Source: Pseudidiomarina insulisalsae
Lineage (GTDB): Bacteria > Pseudomonadota > Gammaproteobacteria > Enterobacterales > Alteromonadaceae
Direction of reading: 5' to 3'
Assembly (NCBI RefSeq): GCF_003987065.1
Contig: NZ_PIPY01000013.1
Location: 1-58,459, forward strand
DNA length: 58,459 nt
Under the pieces are notes generated by a model. It saw nothing but the letters and a program-made list of their open reading frames with translations. It was not told the origin of the DNA and searched no databases. Each line of letters opens with the position of its first letter. The stretch's first letter is position 1. Below are positions 27,074 to 39,882 of this stretch, in pieces. A program made the position numbers and the translations under genes.

Positions 27074-27912
27074 TGTGACCCCCGTGGTAAATAATGCCTT
27101 GGGTTCACTGACTTACCGCGAAACCGCACTTCAAAGTGAAGTTTGACCCGCGCTGCGTCAGTATTCCCCATTTCGGCAATGGTATCCCCCGCGTTGACCC
27201 ACTGCTGTTCATTGACCAGCAGCTTATTGTTATGGGCATACGCAGTTATATAATCATCGTTATGCTTCAGGATAATTAAATTTCCATAACCCTTTAACGC
27301 ATTACCAGCGTAAACGACTTTCCCCGCAGCAGCAGCGCGAACACTGTCACCTTTTGTGCCGGCAAAGTCGATTCCTTTCGGTCCCGTCACTGACGCAGTA
27401 AACTCCCGAATTACACTGTTCTCTGTGGGCCAGCGCCAGGCTATCTGATTACTTTTCGGAAAGACTTCAGACGGCACTTTTGGCACTTGTACTGGCTGTG
27501 AACTGGTAACCTTTTGTTTACTTTCTACACCAACATACTCTTTCTTTTGTTGGGGATCAACGGTTTCTGTTCTGGTTGATGGATTTCTCACCACTGGCTT
27601 GTCGGATGGCGCTCCCTGCACAGGTTGGCGTAACTGCAGACGTTGCCCGGGGAAGATAGTGTAAGGCTCACGTAACTGATTGAGCTGGGCCAGCGAACGT
27701 ACGTCAATATTGGCCCGAAAGGCGATAGAATAAAGTGTGTCCCCTTTTTGAACCTGATAGCTAGGACCGCGCAGACTGTTGGCTTCATAGTCATAAATGC
27801 TGCGTCCCTGATAGACTTTTTCAACAGGCGCAGGTTGCTGACGCTGAGCACAACCACCCAACGCCAGAATTCCCAATGCGGCTATCAAAACTACATTAGC
27901 GCGTCCATACAT
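27070..27912 (-). CDS. nlpD: Murein hydrolase activator NlpD (LysM and LytM lipoprotein)
   Basis: An outer-membrane lipoprotein that activates the amidase AmiC during cell separation. The signal peptide ends in the lipobox LGGC (Cys21). LysM domain at about 52-96 ([18 protein letters not shown]), a Ser/Gln/Val/Pro-rich linker, then a C-terminal M23/LytM domain. The metal motifs are degenerate: GPKGIDFAG lacks the first zinc His and KLHFEVR lacks one of the HxH pair, as in activator-type LytM proteins, so it should not cut peptidoglycan itself. The rpoS promoter usually lies inside this gene, but I could not locate it with confidence. Confidence 0.93.
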   Translation of the reverse strand: MYGRANVVLIAALGILALGGCAQRQQPAPVEKVYQGRSIYDYEANSLRGPSYQVQKGDTLYSIAFRANIDVRSLAQLNQLREPYTIFPGQRLQLRQPVQGAPSDKPVVRNPSTRTETVDPQQKKEYVGVESKQKVTSSQPVQVPKVPSEVFPKSNQIAWRWPTENSVIREFTASVTGPKGIDFAGTKGDSVRAAAAGKVVYAGNALKGYGNLIILKHNDDYITAYAHNNKLLVNEQQWVNAGDTIAEMGNTDAARVKLHFEVRFRGKSVNPRHYLPRGSQ

Positions 27913-28474
27913 AAGCTATTCCGGCAAGAATTACCATTGCCCATCCGATCCGATCAACATAGGTCCGTAATTTTACCGCCATGACCGGACCGCCCGTTTT
28001 CAGTAGCCAGGCGACCAGGAAAAAGCGCAAGCCTCGGCTGATTAATGACCCTAACACAAAAGGTATAAAGAAAACCTGTAACATGCCCCCGGTGACAGTA
28101 AATAATTTGTAAGGCAAGGGCGAGAAACCGGCAATAAAAATGATCCAGAAACCATAACTCTGGAACCAGTCGGTGATGGTTGCCAGTTTATCCTGATAAC
28201 CTGCCCACTCAATTAACGGCAGCACAAACGGCTCGAAAGCAAAATAACCCAACCAGTAACCGGTAATACCGCCGAGCACCGAAGCGATGGTGGTCAGTAG
28301 TGCGAAAAACCAGGCGCGCTGTGGCTGTGTCATCGCCATCGGCGCCAGCATCACATCGGGGGGCACAGGAAAGATGACCGATTCGGTAAAACTTAATACC
28401 GCCAGAATTTGCGGCGCCCGGCGATGCTGTGACCACAATAAAACACGATCGTAAATAGTGCTGAATAATTTCAT
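27896..28474 (-). CDS. DedA/VTT-domain membrane protein, YqaA family
   Basis: A 192-residue inner-membrane protein with about five hydrophobic segments and the VTT/SNARE-associated pattern: [29 protein letters not shown] and the re-entrant [15 protein letters not shown]. Members of this superfamily are linked to lipid scrambling or membrane homeostasis, but the function of YqaA is not settled. It overlaps nlpD by 17 bases and pcm by 4, so it belongs to the surE-pcm-rpoS run. The placement beside pcm and nlpD is common in marine gammaproteobacteria. Confidence 0.85.
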   Translation of the reverse strand: MKLFSTIYDRVLLWSQHRRAPQILAVLSFTESVIFPVPPDVMLAPMAMTQPQRAWFFALLTTIASVLGGITGYWLGYFAFEPFVLPLIEWAGYQDKLATITDWFQSYGFWIIFIAGFSPLPYKLFTVTGGMLQVFFIPFVLGSLISRGLRFFLVAWLLKTGGPVMAVKLRTYVDRIGWAMVILAGIAYVWTR

Positions 28475-29106
28475 GCCAGACTACCTGCGACCAGCGGGAC
28501 AAACTTAACGTCGCCCAACTGCTTATGCTCGTAATCATCACCAAAGCGCCGAATCACCACCAGCCGCTGTTTTACCGTGCCCACCGGAATAATCATCACG
28601 CCACCATCTGCCAGTTGTTCCATCAGCGCGTGCGGAATGTCACTGGCCGCTGCGGTAACAATAATGCCGTCAAATGGAGCTTTGCTTTGCCAGCCCTGCC
28701 AGCCATCGCCATGACGCATGCTGATGTTATGCAGATCAAGCTTCTTCAGGCGTCGCTTGGCCTGGTATTGCAATTCAGCGATGCGCTCCACCGAATAAAC
28801 ACGATCGACCAGTTGCGCCAGAATCGCGGTCTGATAACCGCTGCCGGTACCTATCTCCAGTACATTCCGACAGTGGTGTTGCATCAACAGCTGGGTCATT
28901 GATGCCACCATCAGTGGCTGAGAAATAGTCTGTCCTTTACCAATAGGTAGCGCGGTATTTTCATAGGCTTTATGGGCTAAGGATTCGGGCATAAACAGAT
29001 GACGCGGAGTAGCGGCAATCACCTCTAGCACCCGCTCATTGCTAATTCCCTGCTGCCGTAGCAATCCCACTAAGCGTTTCGCCATTCCCTGAAAGTTTTG
29101 AATCAT
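28471..29106 (-). CDS. pcm: Protein-L-isoaspartate O-methyltransferase
   Basis: It methylates isoaspartyl residues that arise in ageing proteins, using S-adenosylmethionine, to start their repair. 211 residues. The signature [20 protein letters not shown] and the SAM motif [15 protein letters not shown] near 83-97 are intact, with YSVERI and [10 protein letters not shown] following. It lies between surE and yqaA. Confidence 0.96.
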   Translation of the reverse strand: MIQNFQGMAKRLVGLLRQQGISNERVLEVIAATPRHLFMPESLAHKAYENTALPIGKGQTISQPLMVASMTQLLMQHHCRNVLEIGTGSGYQTAILAQLVDRVYSVERIAELQYQAKRRLKKLDLHNISMRHGDGWQGWQSKAPFDGIIVTAAASDIPHALMEQLADGGVMIIPVGTVKQRLVVIRRFGDDYEHKQLGDVKFVPLVAGSLA

Positions 29107-29118
29107 GGTCTGTTATTC

Positions 29119-29868
29119 TTATTGAGTAGTTAACCAGTCTGCCAGAGTATCCTGATGTACCCGCGCGGTCATGTCCAGACTAATTGGTGTAATTGAAACG
29201 TAGCCTTCACGCACCGCATGAAAGTCGGTATCTTCACCGTCGTCCTGATGCCCGCCAATAGGTCCGTACCAGTAAATTTTTCGTCCAAACGGGTCGGTCG
29301 ACTCGACCATTGTCTCAGCGCGATGGCGCCGGCCCAGACGGGTAATTTTAATACCCTTTAAGTCTTCATAAGGAACCGCTGGAACGTTGATATTCAGAAT
29401 GGTATCCAGCCGTAATGGCTGTTCCGCCATTCTGTTGACAATATCAGCCACCACGCGGGCCGCGGTCTCGTAGAAATCATTGCTGCGCTCGCCCATTGAC
29501 ACGGCAATGGCTGGCAGGCCCATATAACGACCTTCCATTGCAGCGGCAACAGTGCCGGAATAGAGGACATCGTCACCCATGTTAGGGCCGTCATTGATGC
29601 CTGAAACAACCAGATCAACGTCATCAGCTAATGGCGAGTTAGTGCCCAGATGAACGCAGTCGGTCGGGGTTCCATTGAGCGAATAAAAACCGTTGGCTAA
29701 CCTTTGCACCCGCAACGGGTTATGCAAGGTCAGAGAGTTACTGGCACCACTGCAATTGCGGTCAGGTGCAATGACCCGTACCTGAGCAATATCATTCAGT
29801 GCCTCATATAACGCAGCGATCCCCGGCGCATGTACGCCGTCATCATTGCTGACCAGAAGCTTCATCAT
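29119..29868 (-). CDS. surE: 5'/3'-nucleotidase SurE
   Basis: A metal-dependent phosphatase acting on nucleoside monophosphates and short polyphosphate in stationary phase. Acidic metal site at the N-terminus, LLVSNDDGVHAPGI, then RNCSGASNSLT and GINDGPNMGDDVLYSGTVAAAMEG, all diagnostic. The frame opens at 29931 inside truD; the ATG at 29868 is 5 bases after the truD stop and begins right at the conserved core (249 aa; the next ATG is also possible). Confidence 0.95.
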   Translation of the reverse strand: MMKLLVSNDDGVHAPGIAALYEALNDIAQVRVIAPDRNCSGASNSLTLHNPLRVQRLANGFYSLNGTPTDCVHLGTNSPLADDVDLVVSGINDGPNMGDDVLYSGTVAAAMEGRYMGLPAIAVSMGERSNDFYETAARVVADIVNRMAEQPLRLDTILNINVPAVPYEDLKGIKITRLGRRHRAETMVESTDPFGRKIYWYGPIGGHQDDGEDTDFHAVREGYVSITPISLDMTARVHQDTLADWLTTQ

Positions 29869-29873
29869 AAACT

Positions 29874-30926
29874 TTAACCTTCTTCTTTCGCTGTTAGAAT
29901 CAATTCCCGGAGCACACTGGTGGCAAAGCAACCGGTGGGCAACCTGAATTGCAAATCCACCATGTCGTCTGCCACCACCTGCAGATGCGCATCTTCAAGT
30001 TGCATCAAAACCGCGCGACGGGCTAAGTCGACACGTTGGCGTTGCAGTCCCGCGACCAGTTCTTCTTCGTCTTGCAGCTGCTCATATTCAAAGTTACTCA
30101 GGTGTTCCTGCCAGGGTCCGCGCCACGAGCCTGCCATCGGTGCGGACAGCAGAATATCGCCACTGCGCCAGCGCGCTAATAGCGCGTCATCCACTGTCCC
30201 GACCTGAAAAAACGAGCGCGAACCGGCGAGTAACATAAAGTCACCCGCTTCAGGCTGCATACGTTGCTCAGCAATACGGCTGCTGACAATTTTATTGAAC
30301 AGATAACTACGTACGCTGGACAACAACATACCTTGCTGCTGCCGGCTCCATTTGCGTACCTGTTTCTTGCTTAACTCGCCGCGCAACCAGACGCCGGCTT
30401 TCGCGAGGTTCTGTCCCTCGCGGCCGAAGCGTTGCTCGCCAAAATAATTGGGTACTCCCTGGCTTATCAGTTTTTGCCAGCGTGACTCTAAGGCCGCTAC
30501 GTCACTTACGTCACGTAACCGCAGTCTGAATAAATTACCGTTATGGTAACCCGATTTTAGTTTTTTACTGCGAAGCAATGCCCGTTCAACTCTGAACTCA
30601 GGGTGCGTCAGCGTATGCCAGTCAAGCATGTCGACACCTGGCAAGTGTACCGAAAACCACTGCCAGGTTTCAGCATTCCGGTCTTTCAGCCCGGCATAGC
30701 TGACCTGGCGCTCATTAACACCCGCGAAATCAGCCAATTGACGGGCGACAAAGGTAGTGTTGGCGCCATTTTTATAGACCCACAACCACTGGTGCTCGCC
30801 GCTTTCTTCGGCGTCGACATCAAGTTGCTCAATGACCTTAAAGTCAGCATTTTCCTGCTTGTAACGGGCGCTAACCTGCGGCGCGCCATGATAATAACTT
30901 AACGCGGTTAAAACATCCTCAGTCAC
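29874..30926 (-). CDS. truD: tRNA pseudouridine(13) synthase TruD
   Basis: It makes pseudouridine 13 in tRNA-Glu. The catalytic Asp82 is in [14 protein letters not shown], followed by [12 protein letters not shown] and the TRUD insertion domain. The open frame reaches 30992, but the GTG at 30926 has an AGGAG site 7 bases upstream, overlaps the ispF stop by 8 bases and gives 350 residues, one more than E. coli TruD. Confidence 0.94.
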   Translation of the reverse strand: MTEDVLTALSYYHGAPQVSARYKQENADFKVIEQLDVDAEESGEHQWLWVYKNGANTTFVARQLADFAGVNERQVSYAGLKDRNAETWQWFSVHLPGVDMLDWHTLTHPEFRVERALLRSKKLKSGYHNGNLFRLRLRDVSDVAALESRWQKLISQGVPNYFGEQRFGREGQNLAKAGVWLRGELSKKQVRKWSRQQQGMLLSSVRSYLFNKIVSSRIAEQRMQPEAGDFMLLAGSRSFFQVGTVDDALLARWRSGDILLSAPMAGSWRGPWQEHLSNFEYEQLQDEEELVAGLQRQRVDLARRAVLMQLEDAHLQVVADDMVDLQFRLPTGCFATSVLRELILTAKEEG

Positions 30927-31401
30927 GTGGTGACTCCTGCAGCAGTACCACTGCATGGCAGGCGATGCCTTCCTTGCGGCCAACAAATCCAAGTTGCTCG
31001 GTGGTGGTGGCTTTCACGTTCACGCGGTTTTGCGGCGTATCCAGTACCTTGGCAATACGCTCTTTCATGGCACTGATATGAGGCGCCAGTCGTGGCGTTT
31101 GCGCAACCACGGTGACATCCAGATTGCCCACCACGTAGCCATCCTGCCAGGCTAAACTGGCAACCTGGCTCAGTAACTCCGCGCTATCGGCGCCGGCAAA
31201 AGCAGCGTCGGTATCGGGAAAGTGATGACCTATATCACCGCGCGCCAGCGCTCCTAACATGGCGTCGGCCACAGCATGAAGAATCACGTCGCCGTCGGAG
31301 TGCGCGATCAGCCCTTGCTCGCCCGGCAGCGTCACACCGCCTAAGACAAGCTCTTTGTCGCCACCAAATTTATGCACATCAAAACCATGTCCAATTCGCA
31401 T
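30919..31401 (-). CDS. ispF: 2-C-methyl-D-erythritol 2,4-cyclodiphosphate synthase
   Basis: The fifth enzyme of the MEP isoprenoid pathway. 160 residues with zinc ligands Asp8, His10 (GHGFDVH) and His42 ([13 protein letters not shown]), and the trimer segment [22 protein letters not shown]. It follows ispD by 9 bases. Confidence 0.97.
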   Translation of the reverse strand: MRIGHGFDVHKFGGDKELVLGGVTLPGEQGLIAHSDGDVILHAVADAMLGALARGDIGHHFPDTDAAFAGADSAELLSQVASLAWQDGYVVGNLDVTVVAQTPRLAPHISAMKERIAKVLDTPQNRVNVKATTTEQLGFVGRKEGIACHAVVLLQESPRD

Positions 31402-31410
31402 CAGACCTCC

Positions 31411-32115
31411 TTAAGAATCTCTGGTTGTTGCCTGTAACCACAATTGCGCGAGCTGCTCGTCGCCAGGCAGGGTAATTTTAATATTACTGCGCTTGCCCTG
31501 AATGAGTCGTGGTTGCTGTCCTATGGCTTCAAGCACGGAAGCCTCGTCGGTGAGCTGAGGATTGTCGGCGCCCAGCTGTTCCAGACCGGTCAGTAATTGC
31601 CTGCTGCGGAATACCTGCGGTGTCAATGCTTGCCACAGGCCATCGCGCGCGACGGTAGCGCCACTTCTTTGCGCGCTATCAGCACGTTTCAGGGTGTCAG
31701 CCACTGGCAGCGCCAGCAAGGCACCCACCGGGTCCGCAAGCGCGCCATCCAGTACTGCGCTAAGCTCGGTGGCCGATAAACACGGCCTGGCGGCGTCATG
31801 CACCGCCACCCAGTCGTAACCATCGGCTACCGCAGCGGCAACACCCGCCTGTACTGAGGCAGCGCGGGAAGCACCCCCAGTCACCCGGGTAATTTGCACA
31901 CTGTTAGCAAACTCCTGGCTGGCAAAGTAAGGGTCATCGGCACTTACGGCAATGTAAATATGAGTAATACGCGGGTCTTGCGACAAGGCTTTCACACTGT
32001 GCTGCAACACGGTTTCGCCATTTAGCGACAAATATTGCTTTGGACATGCAGACTGCATCCGGCTACCTACTCCAGCGGCAGGCACGACTGCGGCAACCTG
32101 ATTAATTCTGGTCAT
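31411..32115 (-). CDS. ispD: 2-C-methyl-D-erythritol 4-phosphate cytidylyltransferase
   Basis: It transfers CMP to methylerythritol phosphate in the MEP pathway. 234 residues. The nucleotide-binding motif PAAGVGSRMQSACPKQYL is at about 11-28, VHDAARP near 104 and the C-terminal IKITLPGDEQLA are typical. It overlaps ftsB by 14 bases. Confidence 0.96.
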   Translation of the reverse strand: MTRINQVAAVVPAAGVGSRMQSACPKQYLSLNGETVLQHSVKALSQDPRITHIYIAVSADDPYFASQEFANSVQITRVTGGASRAASVQAGVAAAVADGYDWVAVHDAARPCLSATELSAVLDGALADPVGALLALPVADTLKRADSAQRSGATVARDGLWQALTPQVFRSRQLLTGLEQLGADNPQLTDEASVLEAIGQQPRLIQGKRSNIKITLPGDEQLAQLWLQATTRDS

Positions 32116-32401
32116 ATCGTGTTGATTGTTTATTCGGTATTAAACGGAAAAAGGTTTCGTCTTGTTTGATCAGACCTAACTCGTTGCGGGCACGTTCTTC
32201 AAGCGCGACCTCCCCTTCCCGGAGATCCTCAATGTCGGCAATTAAGACCTGATTACGTTGTCTTAATTTCTGATTCGTCTGTTCCTGCCGGGCCACATCC
32301 TCCTGCAAATGCCAGTACTCCGGCAGGCTGTTTTTGCCAAACCAGAGTCGGTATTGCAGTGCGACCAACAGCACCAACAAGAAGACTTTTAACAGACGCA
32401 T
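32102..32401 (-). CDS. ftsB: Cell division protein FtsB
   Basis: A small bitopic divisome protein that works with FtsL and FtsQ. 99 residues: a membrane helix (LLKVFLLVLLVALQYRLWF) and a leucine-zipper-like coiled coil (about 30-70), then a conserved ARNELGLIKQDETFFRLI tail. The frame opens at 32458, but the ATG at 32401 starts at the membrane helix, has an AGGGA site just upstream and gives the family length (E. coli 103). Confidence 0.93.
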   Translation of the reverse strand: MRLLKVFLLVLLVALQYRLWFGKNSLPEYWHLQEDVARQEQTNQKLRQRNQVLIADIEDLREGEVALEERARNELGLIKQDETFFRLIPNKQSTRYDQN

Positions 32402-32475
32402 CGCATCCCTCGCATGGTATGATTGCCCTAAGTATACCTTTCTTTCGCGACGAACCAAGTTCTAACAAGGCTATC

Positions 32476-33192
32476 ATGGACTATTACCTTATCGCATTGA
32501 TTATGTTTGCGGGAGCTTTTTTACAAGGCATTACCGGGTTTGGCTCAGGGTTGGTGGCCGTGCCTTTACTTAGTTTGTTGATTCCGCTCACCTTACTGAC
32601 ACCCATGTTGTCAGTTATTAATGTCATTCTGGCACTCTATCTGGCCTGGCTGTTACGCCATTACCTCAGCCTGCAGCGCTGGTTCCCTCTGTTTATTGGT
32701 GGCGTTGGCGGCACTTTAGCGGGCAATTACGCACTGGTACATTTACCACTGGCGAGTCTGCAAATGGGAATGGCGGTGTTTGTTATCACTGCTGGCCTAC
32801 TGTTCTGGTTTGGCGTTCAGGTGCAAGCCCGCGCGGGTAGCATACAGCAAGGCGGGGTTGGCTTGTTGTCAGGCTTTGCTAACGGCGCCCTGACCCTCGG
32901 CGGCCCACCGGTAGTGCTGTTTCTTACGGCAAACCGGCTTGACCGAAGCCAGTTTCGCGCAACCCTTGCGGCCTTTTTTCTGGTGCTCGGCTGTACCAAT
33001 GTTACATCGTTCTCGCTACAAGGGCGTTATGCTGAAATCGATTTACTGACCTTGCTGGCACTGATTATCGGCGCTTTAACCGGGGCCTACGGTGGGCACC
33101 GCGTGAGTAGTAAGTTACCTGAGCAGTGGTTTCGCCGTCTGACTCTGTTGCTGGTCATTGGCGCTGGGGTAATGGTGTTACTTAGCAGCTAA
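32476..33192 (+). CDS. TauE/SafE (TSUP) family membrane permease
   Basis: A 238-residue inner-membrane protein with about eight helices and the family repeat segments GFGSGLVAVPLLSLL near 23 and LSGFANGALTLGGPPVVLF near 140. TSUP members export or take up sulfonates, sulfite, sulfoacetate or similar small anions; the substrate here is not predictable. The longest frame starts at 32359 inside ftsB, but the ATG at 32476 directly precedes the first helix. It is the only plus-strand gene in this stretch and overlaps the 3' end of the next gene by 15 bases. Confidence 0.85.
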   Translation: MDYYLIALIMFAGAFLQGITGFGSGLVAVPLLSLLIPLTLLTPMLSVINVILALYLAWLLRHYLSLQRWFPLFIGGVGGTLAGNYALVHLPLASLQMGMAVFVITAGLLFWFGVQVQARAGSIQQGGVGLLSGFANGALTLGGPPVVLFLTANRLDRSQFRATLAAFFLVLGCTNVTSFSLQGRYAEIDLLTLLALIIGALTGAYGGHRVSSKLPEQWFRRLTLLLVIGAGVMVLLSS

Positions 33193-33819
33193 ACGACGCC
33201 AGTCGATAGCGGTTGCCAGCAGGAGTTCGCGCAGACTCAGGGTACGCGGATCAATACGGCCCTTATGCGACCACTGATGTCCGCAAACGGCTGCTTTGAG
33301 GAAGGACAGTTCGGGTTTGGCGAGTAAAATAGTATCGCCATCGGCCTCGCAGCTCTCACCACTTAATAAAAACCAGCCGAACTCGTTGCAATGCACCCGC
33401 CCACCTTCAAGATCAAGACGATCGATGGAATCAAGCCGCACTTGTTGCAAACGTGGCGCAAGGTTCAATACCGGAACACTCATACCAAGCTCTGCTTTAC
33501 CGCTCAACAGCCACTTTTCCAGCTTGCTGGCACGGGTTGCGGTACTTTTCAGCGCGCGCTTCTGCGTGCTTTGCCAGCTGGCATTTTGCACGTCAAGCTC
33601 GCACGGACAACCACATTCAAGCATCGCCCGTGCGGCGGTCCGGATATAATAACTCAGACTACGTAAACGCCGTTGCAAGCCCTGTGCGGATTGCACCTGC
33701 AACTGCGCTAAAACAGCAAGCTCACGCTCATAAAGCGCAGTACATAATTCGGGGAAGGCGGCCGGATCATAACCCGGCCGCTGTTCAACTACCTCGAATA
33801 TATCGCGCTGTTCGCTCAC
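33178..33819 (-). CDS. Conserved-looking protein of unknown function
   Basis: I do not recognise this 213-residue protein. It has no signal peptide or membrane helix. It is basic in the middle (RRLRSLSYYIRTAARAM; QKRALKSTATRASKLEKW), has a cysteine cluster CGCPC near residue 69-73 and single Cys/His residues (VHCNEFGW; AVCGHQWSHKG) that could bind a metal, and a C-terminal SLRELLLATAIDWRRLAAK helix. The start is a GTG with a weak AGGA 12 bases upstream, 18 bases after the eno stop, so it is probably in the eno transcript. Its end overlaps the convergent TSUP gene by 15 bases. Base usage resembles its neighbours. A nucleic-acid or ribosome role is only a guess. Confidence 0.75.
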   Translation of the reverse strand: MSEQRDIFEVVEQRPGYDPAAFPELCTALYERELAVLAQLQVQSAQGLQRRLRSLSYYIRTAARAMLECGCPCELDVQNASWQSTQKRALKSTATRASKLEKWLLSGKAELGMSVPVLNLAPRLQQVRLDSIDRLDLEGGRVHCNEFGWFLLSGESCEADGDTILLAKPELSFLKAAVCGHQWSHKGRIDPRTLSLRELLLATAIDWRRLAAK

Positions 33820-33837
33820 CGCGTCTGCGTCCTGAGG

Positions 33838-35151
<1,314 letters not shown>

Positions 35152-35163
35152 TTACGGCGACCG

Positions 35164-36816
<1,653 letters not shown>

Positions 36817-36852
36817 TCAGGTTAAATGGGAATTGCTTCAAGACGGGAAAGC

Positions 36853-36881
36853 AGTATACCTCAATGACTTAATTCCGACAA
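36853..36881 (-). promoter_or_regulatory. Sigma-70 promoter of pyrG-eno
   Basis: On the minus strand TTGTCG, 17 bases, TATACT, in the 87-base gap between pyrG and mazG. Four and five of six consensus positions with ideal spacing. Confidence 0.65.
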
Positions 36882-36888
36882 TTTAAAA

Positions 36889-37710
36889 TTAAGCTAAAGC
36901 GTCCCGCTTCACCGCCTGCCACTGCGCTTCAAGTTCCTCAAGGCTTAGCTCGGCCGCCGTTTTTCCCTGCTTTGCCAGACGCGCTTCAATTGCCTGAAAA
37001 CGCTGTTTAAACTTAACATTGGTGCGCCGCAATGCATGTTCCGGATTCACCTGCGCATGGCGAGCCAGGTTGACCACGGCAAATAATACGTCGCCAATCT
37101 CATCTTCCAGCGCGGATAGGTCCTGCGGCTGGGCCGCCAGTTCTTCCTCTACTTCAGCAATTTCTTCTTTAATCTTAGCGAGGACAGGTATGATTTCATG
37201 CCAGTCAAAGCCCACCGTCGCCGCGCGTTTTTGCAGTTTTTGCGCCATTAAAATGGCCGGCAGATTATCGGGAATACCGTTAAAAACACTGTCCTGCTGA
37301 CCCCTTTCGGCGCGCTCCTGCTGCTTAATCGCTTCCCATTGCGCCTTAATTTCCGCATCAGATTCGGCACTGGTCTCACCAAACACGTGCGGATGCCGAC
37401 GGATAAGCTTGTCCGCGGTCTGTTGCGCCACTTCATCAAAACTAAAACGGCCCTGTTCCGCTGTCAGTTGCGTATAAAACACCACCTGGAACAGTAAATC
37501 GCCGAGCTCATCTTTAATCGCTGCCATATCGCCTTCAGTGAGTGCGGCCGCAACTTCATAGGCTTCTTCGATAGTATAGGGAATCAGGCTGGTTAAGGTT
37601 TGTTTCAGATCCCACGGGCAACCGCCGTCGGGATCGCGCAAGCGCCGCATCACTTCTAACAATGCTGCGACGCCGGGAAATTGCTGTTCGGATGATTTAG
37701 TTACTGGCAC
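36889..37710 (-). CDS. mazG: Nucleoside triphosphate pyrophosphohydrolase MazG
   Basis: It hydrolyses NTPs and dNTPs to monophosphates and diphosphate, lowering aberrant nucleotides and, in E. coli, affecting ppGpp levels. 273 residues with two MazG all-alpha domains; the metal-binding motif of the first is IEEAYEVAAAL...DELGDLLFQVVF and of the second EVEEELA...EDEIGDVLFAVVNLA. It overlaps relA by 14 bases. Confidence 0.95.
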   Translation of the reverse strand: MPVTKSSEQQFPGVAALLEVMRRLRDPDGGCPWDLKQTLTSLIPYTIEEAYEVAAALTEGDMAAIKDELGDLLFQVVFYTQLTAEQGRFSFDEVAQQTADKLIRRHPHVFGETSAESDAEIKAQWEAIKQQERAERGQQDSVFNGIPDNLPAILMAQKLQKRAATVGFDWHEIIPVLAKIKEEIAEVEEELAAQPQDLSALEDEIGDVLFAVVNLARHAQVNPEHALRRTNVKFKQRFQAIEARLAKQGKTAAELSLEELEAQWQAVKRDALA

Positions 37711-39880
37711 TACGTTCTACCCTATGAATACCTTTTACTTGTAGCAGGCGGTCGATAATACGTTGCAGCCCCGCCTGCCCCTCAATAAATATGCCCAGTG
37801 AAATACGCGCTTGCTGCGTGTGCGTATCAAGTTGGGAGTCCAGTTGCGCGACACTGGTCTTCTCATTCGCTAAAATCGCGGTAATGTCATGTAACAGGCC
37901 ATGGCGATCGTCCGCGTCAATGCGTAAATCAGCGCGGTAGCGGCCCTGTTCCTGACGGCTCCAATGCACCTGCAAGCCGCGCTCCGGGTGCTGTTCGAGC
38001 AAATGCTTTAACTGTTCACAGTCGCGCTGATGCACCGATACGCCCCGGCCCTGGGTAACGAAACCCATAATGGGTTCACCGGGTAACGGCTGACAGCACT
38101 TGGCAAACTGCACCATCAGATTACCAATGCCCTGCACGCTGACATCACTTTGTTTCCCCGACTTGCGCTTACTTTTGCGCTGTAACCGTTCGAGCCGCTC
38201 AGCGGTGGCATCAGGTGCTGGCTTTAACTGATTCACCACCTGATTTAAGCGCACATCACCGGCGCCAATCGCCACCAGCAGGTCATCCAGCTGATTAAAA
38301 TTAAACCGCTCCAGTACCGTGGTGGCCTGACTCAACGGAATATCGACTTTGTGCAGCTCACTTTCTAACAACTCGCGCCCGGCTTTCAGATGTTTGTCAC
38401 GGTCGAGCTTTTTAAAATAGGTGGCGACTTTACTGCGCGCCCGCGAGGTTCGTAAATAGCCGAGTGCCGGGTTCAGCCAGTCACGCCGTGGTTTGGTGTT
38501 TTTCTGCGTGAGGATTTCAACCCGCTCACCATTTTTCAGCGTATAGGTAAAAGGTACAATATGGCCGTCAACCTTTGCGCCAACACAGCGATGGCCGACC
38601 TGTGAGTGAATGTAATAGGCAAAATCAAGCGGCGTCGCGCCCGCTGGCAGGTCAATCACCTCGCCGCGCGGGGTAAAAACATAGACACGGTCTTCAAACA
38701 CCTGCGAACGCACTTCCGCGACCAGATCATCGTTCTCAGCCATGTCTTCATGCCAGGCCAGCAACTTGCGTAGCCAGGCAATTTTCTCTTCAAAACCACC
38801 ACTTTTGCCAGCACTGCCCTCTTTATAAAGCCAGTGCGCCGCAACCCCGAGCTCGGCATCGTCATGCATATTCTGGGTGCGGATTTGAATTTCGACGTGC
38901 TTTTGCTCAGGGCCAATCACCACCGTATGTATGGACTGATAGCCATTGGCTTTCGGCGTCGCAATATAATCATCAAACTCTGAACGAATATGACGCCACT
39001 GGCTATGCACCACCCCTAGCGCTGCGTAGCAGTCTTTGAGTGACTGGGTAATAATGCGTACGGCACGAATATCGTAAAGTTGTTCGAAGCTCAGATGCTT
39101 TTTCTGCATCTTACGCCAGATGGAATAAATATGTTTTGGCCGGCCGTACACTTCAGCTTCGACACCCTCCTCGCGCAAGCCCGCGCCGAGGTTTTTGACA
39201 AAGTCGGTGATGTACTCCTCACGATCAATCCGGCGCTCATGCAACTGGCGGGCAATCGCTTTGTAGGTCTGCGGGTGCAGGTAGCGAAAGGCCAGATCTT
39301 CCAGTTCCCACTTCAACTGGCCAATACCCAGACGATTCGCTAAAGGAGCATAAATGTCCTGACACTCCTTTGCCACCAGCACGCGGGTCTCTTCATCGTC
39401 GCCTTTCACCTCGCGCAGGCGACAGATACGCTCAGCCAGCTTAATCAATACGGCGCGTACATCCGCCACCATGGACAACAACATGCGGCGGACATTATCA
39501 ATTTGCTCAAGGTTGGGTTTGCCATGTTGGAAATGCTGCAGATCGCTGATCATCTGCATTTGTTGCACCGCATCAAGCAGTTCGGCCAGGCGTTCATTAT
39601 GTTGTGCGACGACCGTCTCGCGACTGATTTGACCGGCCTGATACGCGGGACTGTAGAGCGCCGCCAGAAGTGATTCAGCATCAAGATTAAGCGCCGCCAG
39701 TATTTCGACCATCTCCTGGCCTTTGCGCAACCATTGACTGGCTGCTTCACCGCTTAGCTGCTGTTCGAGTTGCCGGCAGTGCTCACGCAGTTGCGTTTTG
39801 ATTTCCGCTGCTGCCACAGGTTGTAACCAGTCACCCTGCTGTTCTGGTCTGTCAACATGAGTACTGCGCACATGAACCAC
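37697..39880 (-). CDS. relA: GTP pyrophosphokinase RelA
   Basis: Ribosome-bound (p)ppGpp synthetase of the stringent response, 727 residues (E. coli 744). The N-terminal hydrolase-like domain lacks the HDxxED metal motif (AQHNERLAELLDAVQ in its place), so it should be synthetase only. The synthetase domain has YGRPKHIYSIWRKM, then TGS (VYVFTPRGEVIDLPAG), a zinc-finger/CC region (FAKCCQPLPGEPIMGF) and a C-terminal ACT/RRM domain. The start is GTG, giving MVHVRSTHV like E. coli MVAVRSAHI, with a GAGAGG site. Two bases separate it from rlmD. Confidence 0.97.
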   Translation of the reverse strand: MVHVRSTHVDRPEQQGDWLQPVAAAEIKTQLREHCRQLEQQLSGEAASQWLRKGQEMVEILAALNLDAESLLAALYSPAYQAGQISRETVVAQHNERLAELLDAVQQMQMISDLQHFQHGKPNLEQIDNVRRMLLSMVADVRAVLIKLAERICRLREVKGDDEETRVLVAKECQDIYAPLANRLGIGQLKWELEDLAFRYLHPQTYKAIARQLHERRIDREEYITDFVKNLGAGLREEGVEAEVYGRPKHIYSIWRKMQKKHLSFEQLYDIRAVRIITQSLKDCYAALGVVHSQWRHIRSEFDDYIATPKANGYQSIHTVVIGPEQKHVEIQIRTQNMHDDAELGVAAHWLYKEGSAGKSGGFEEKIAWLRKLLAWHEDMAENDDLVAEVRSQVFEDRVYVFTPRGEVIDLPAGATPLDFAYYIHSQVGHRCVGAKVDGHIVPFTYTLKNGERVEILTQKNTKPRRDWLNPALGYLRTSRARSKVATYFKKLDRDKHLKAGRELLESELHKVDIPLSQATTVLERFNFNQLDDLLVAIGAGDVRLNQVVNQLKPAPDATAERLERLQRKSKRKSGKQSDVSVQGIGNLMVQFAKCCQPLPGEPIMGFVTQGRGVSVHQRDCEQLKHLLEQHPERGLQVHWSRQEQGRYRADLRIDADDRHGLLHDITAILANEKTSVAQLDSQLDTHTQQARISLGIFIEGQAGLQRIIDRLLQVKGIHRVERSASN

Positions 39881-39882
39881 CG

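Noticed and set aside
27070-27912. NlpD as an active endopeptidase
   Set aside because: The HxxxD and HxH zinc motifs are incomplete, so an amidase-activator role is the better call.
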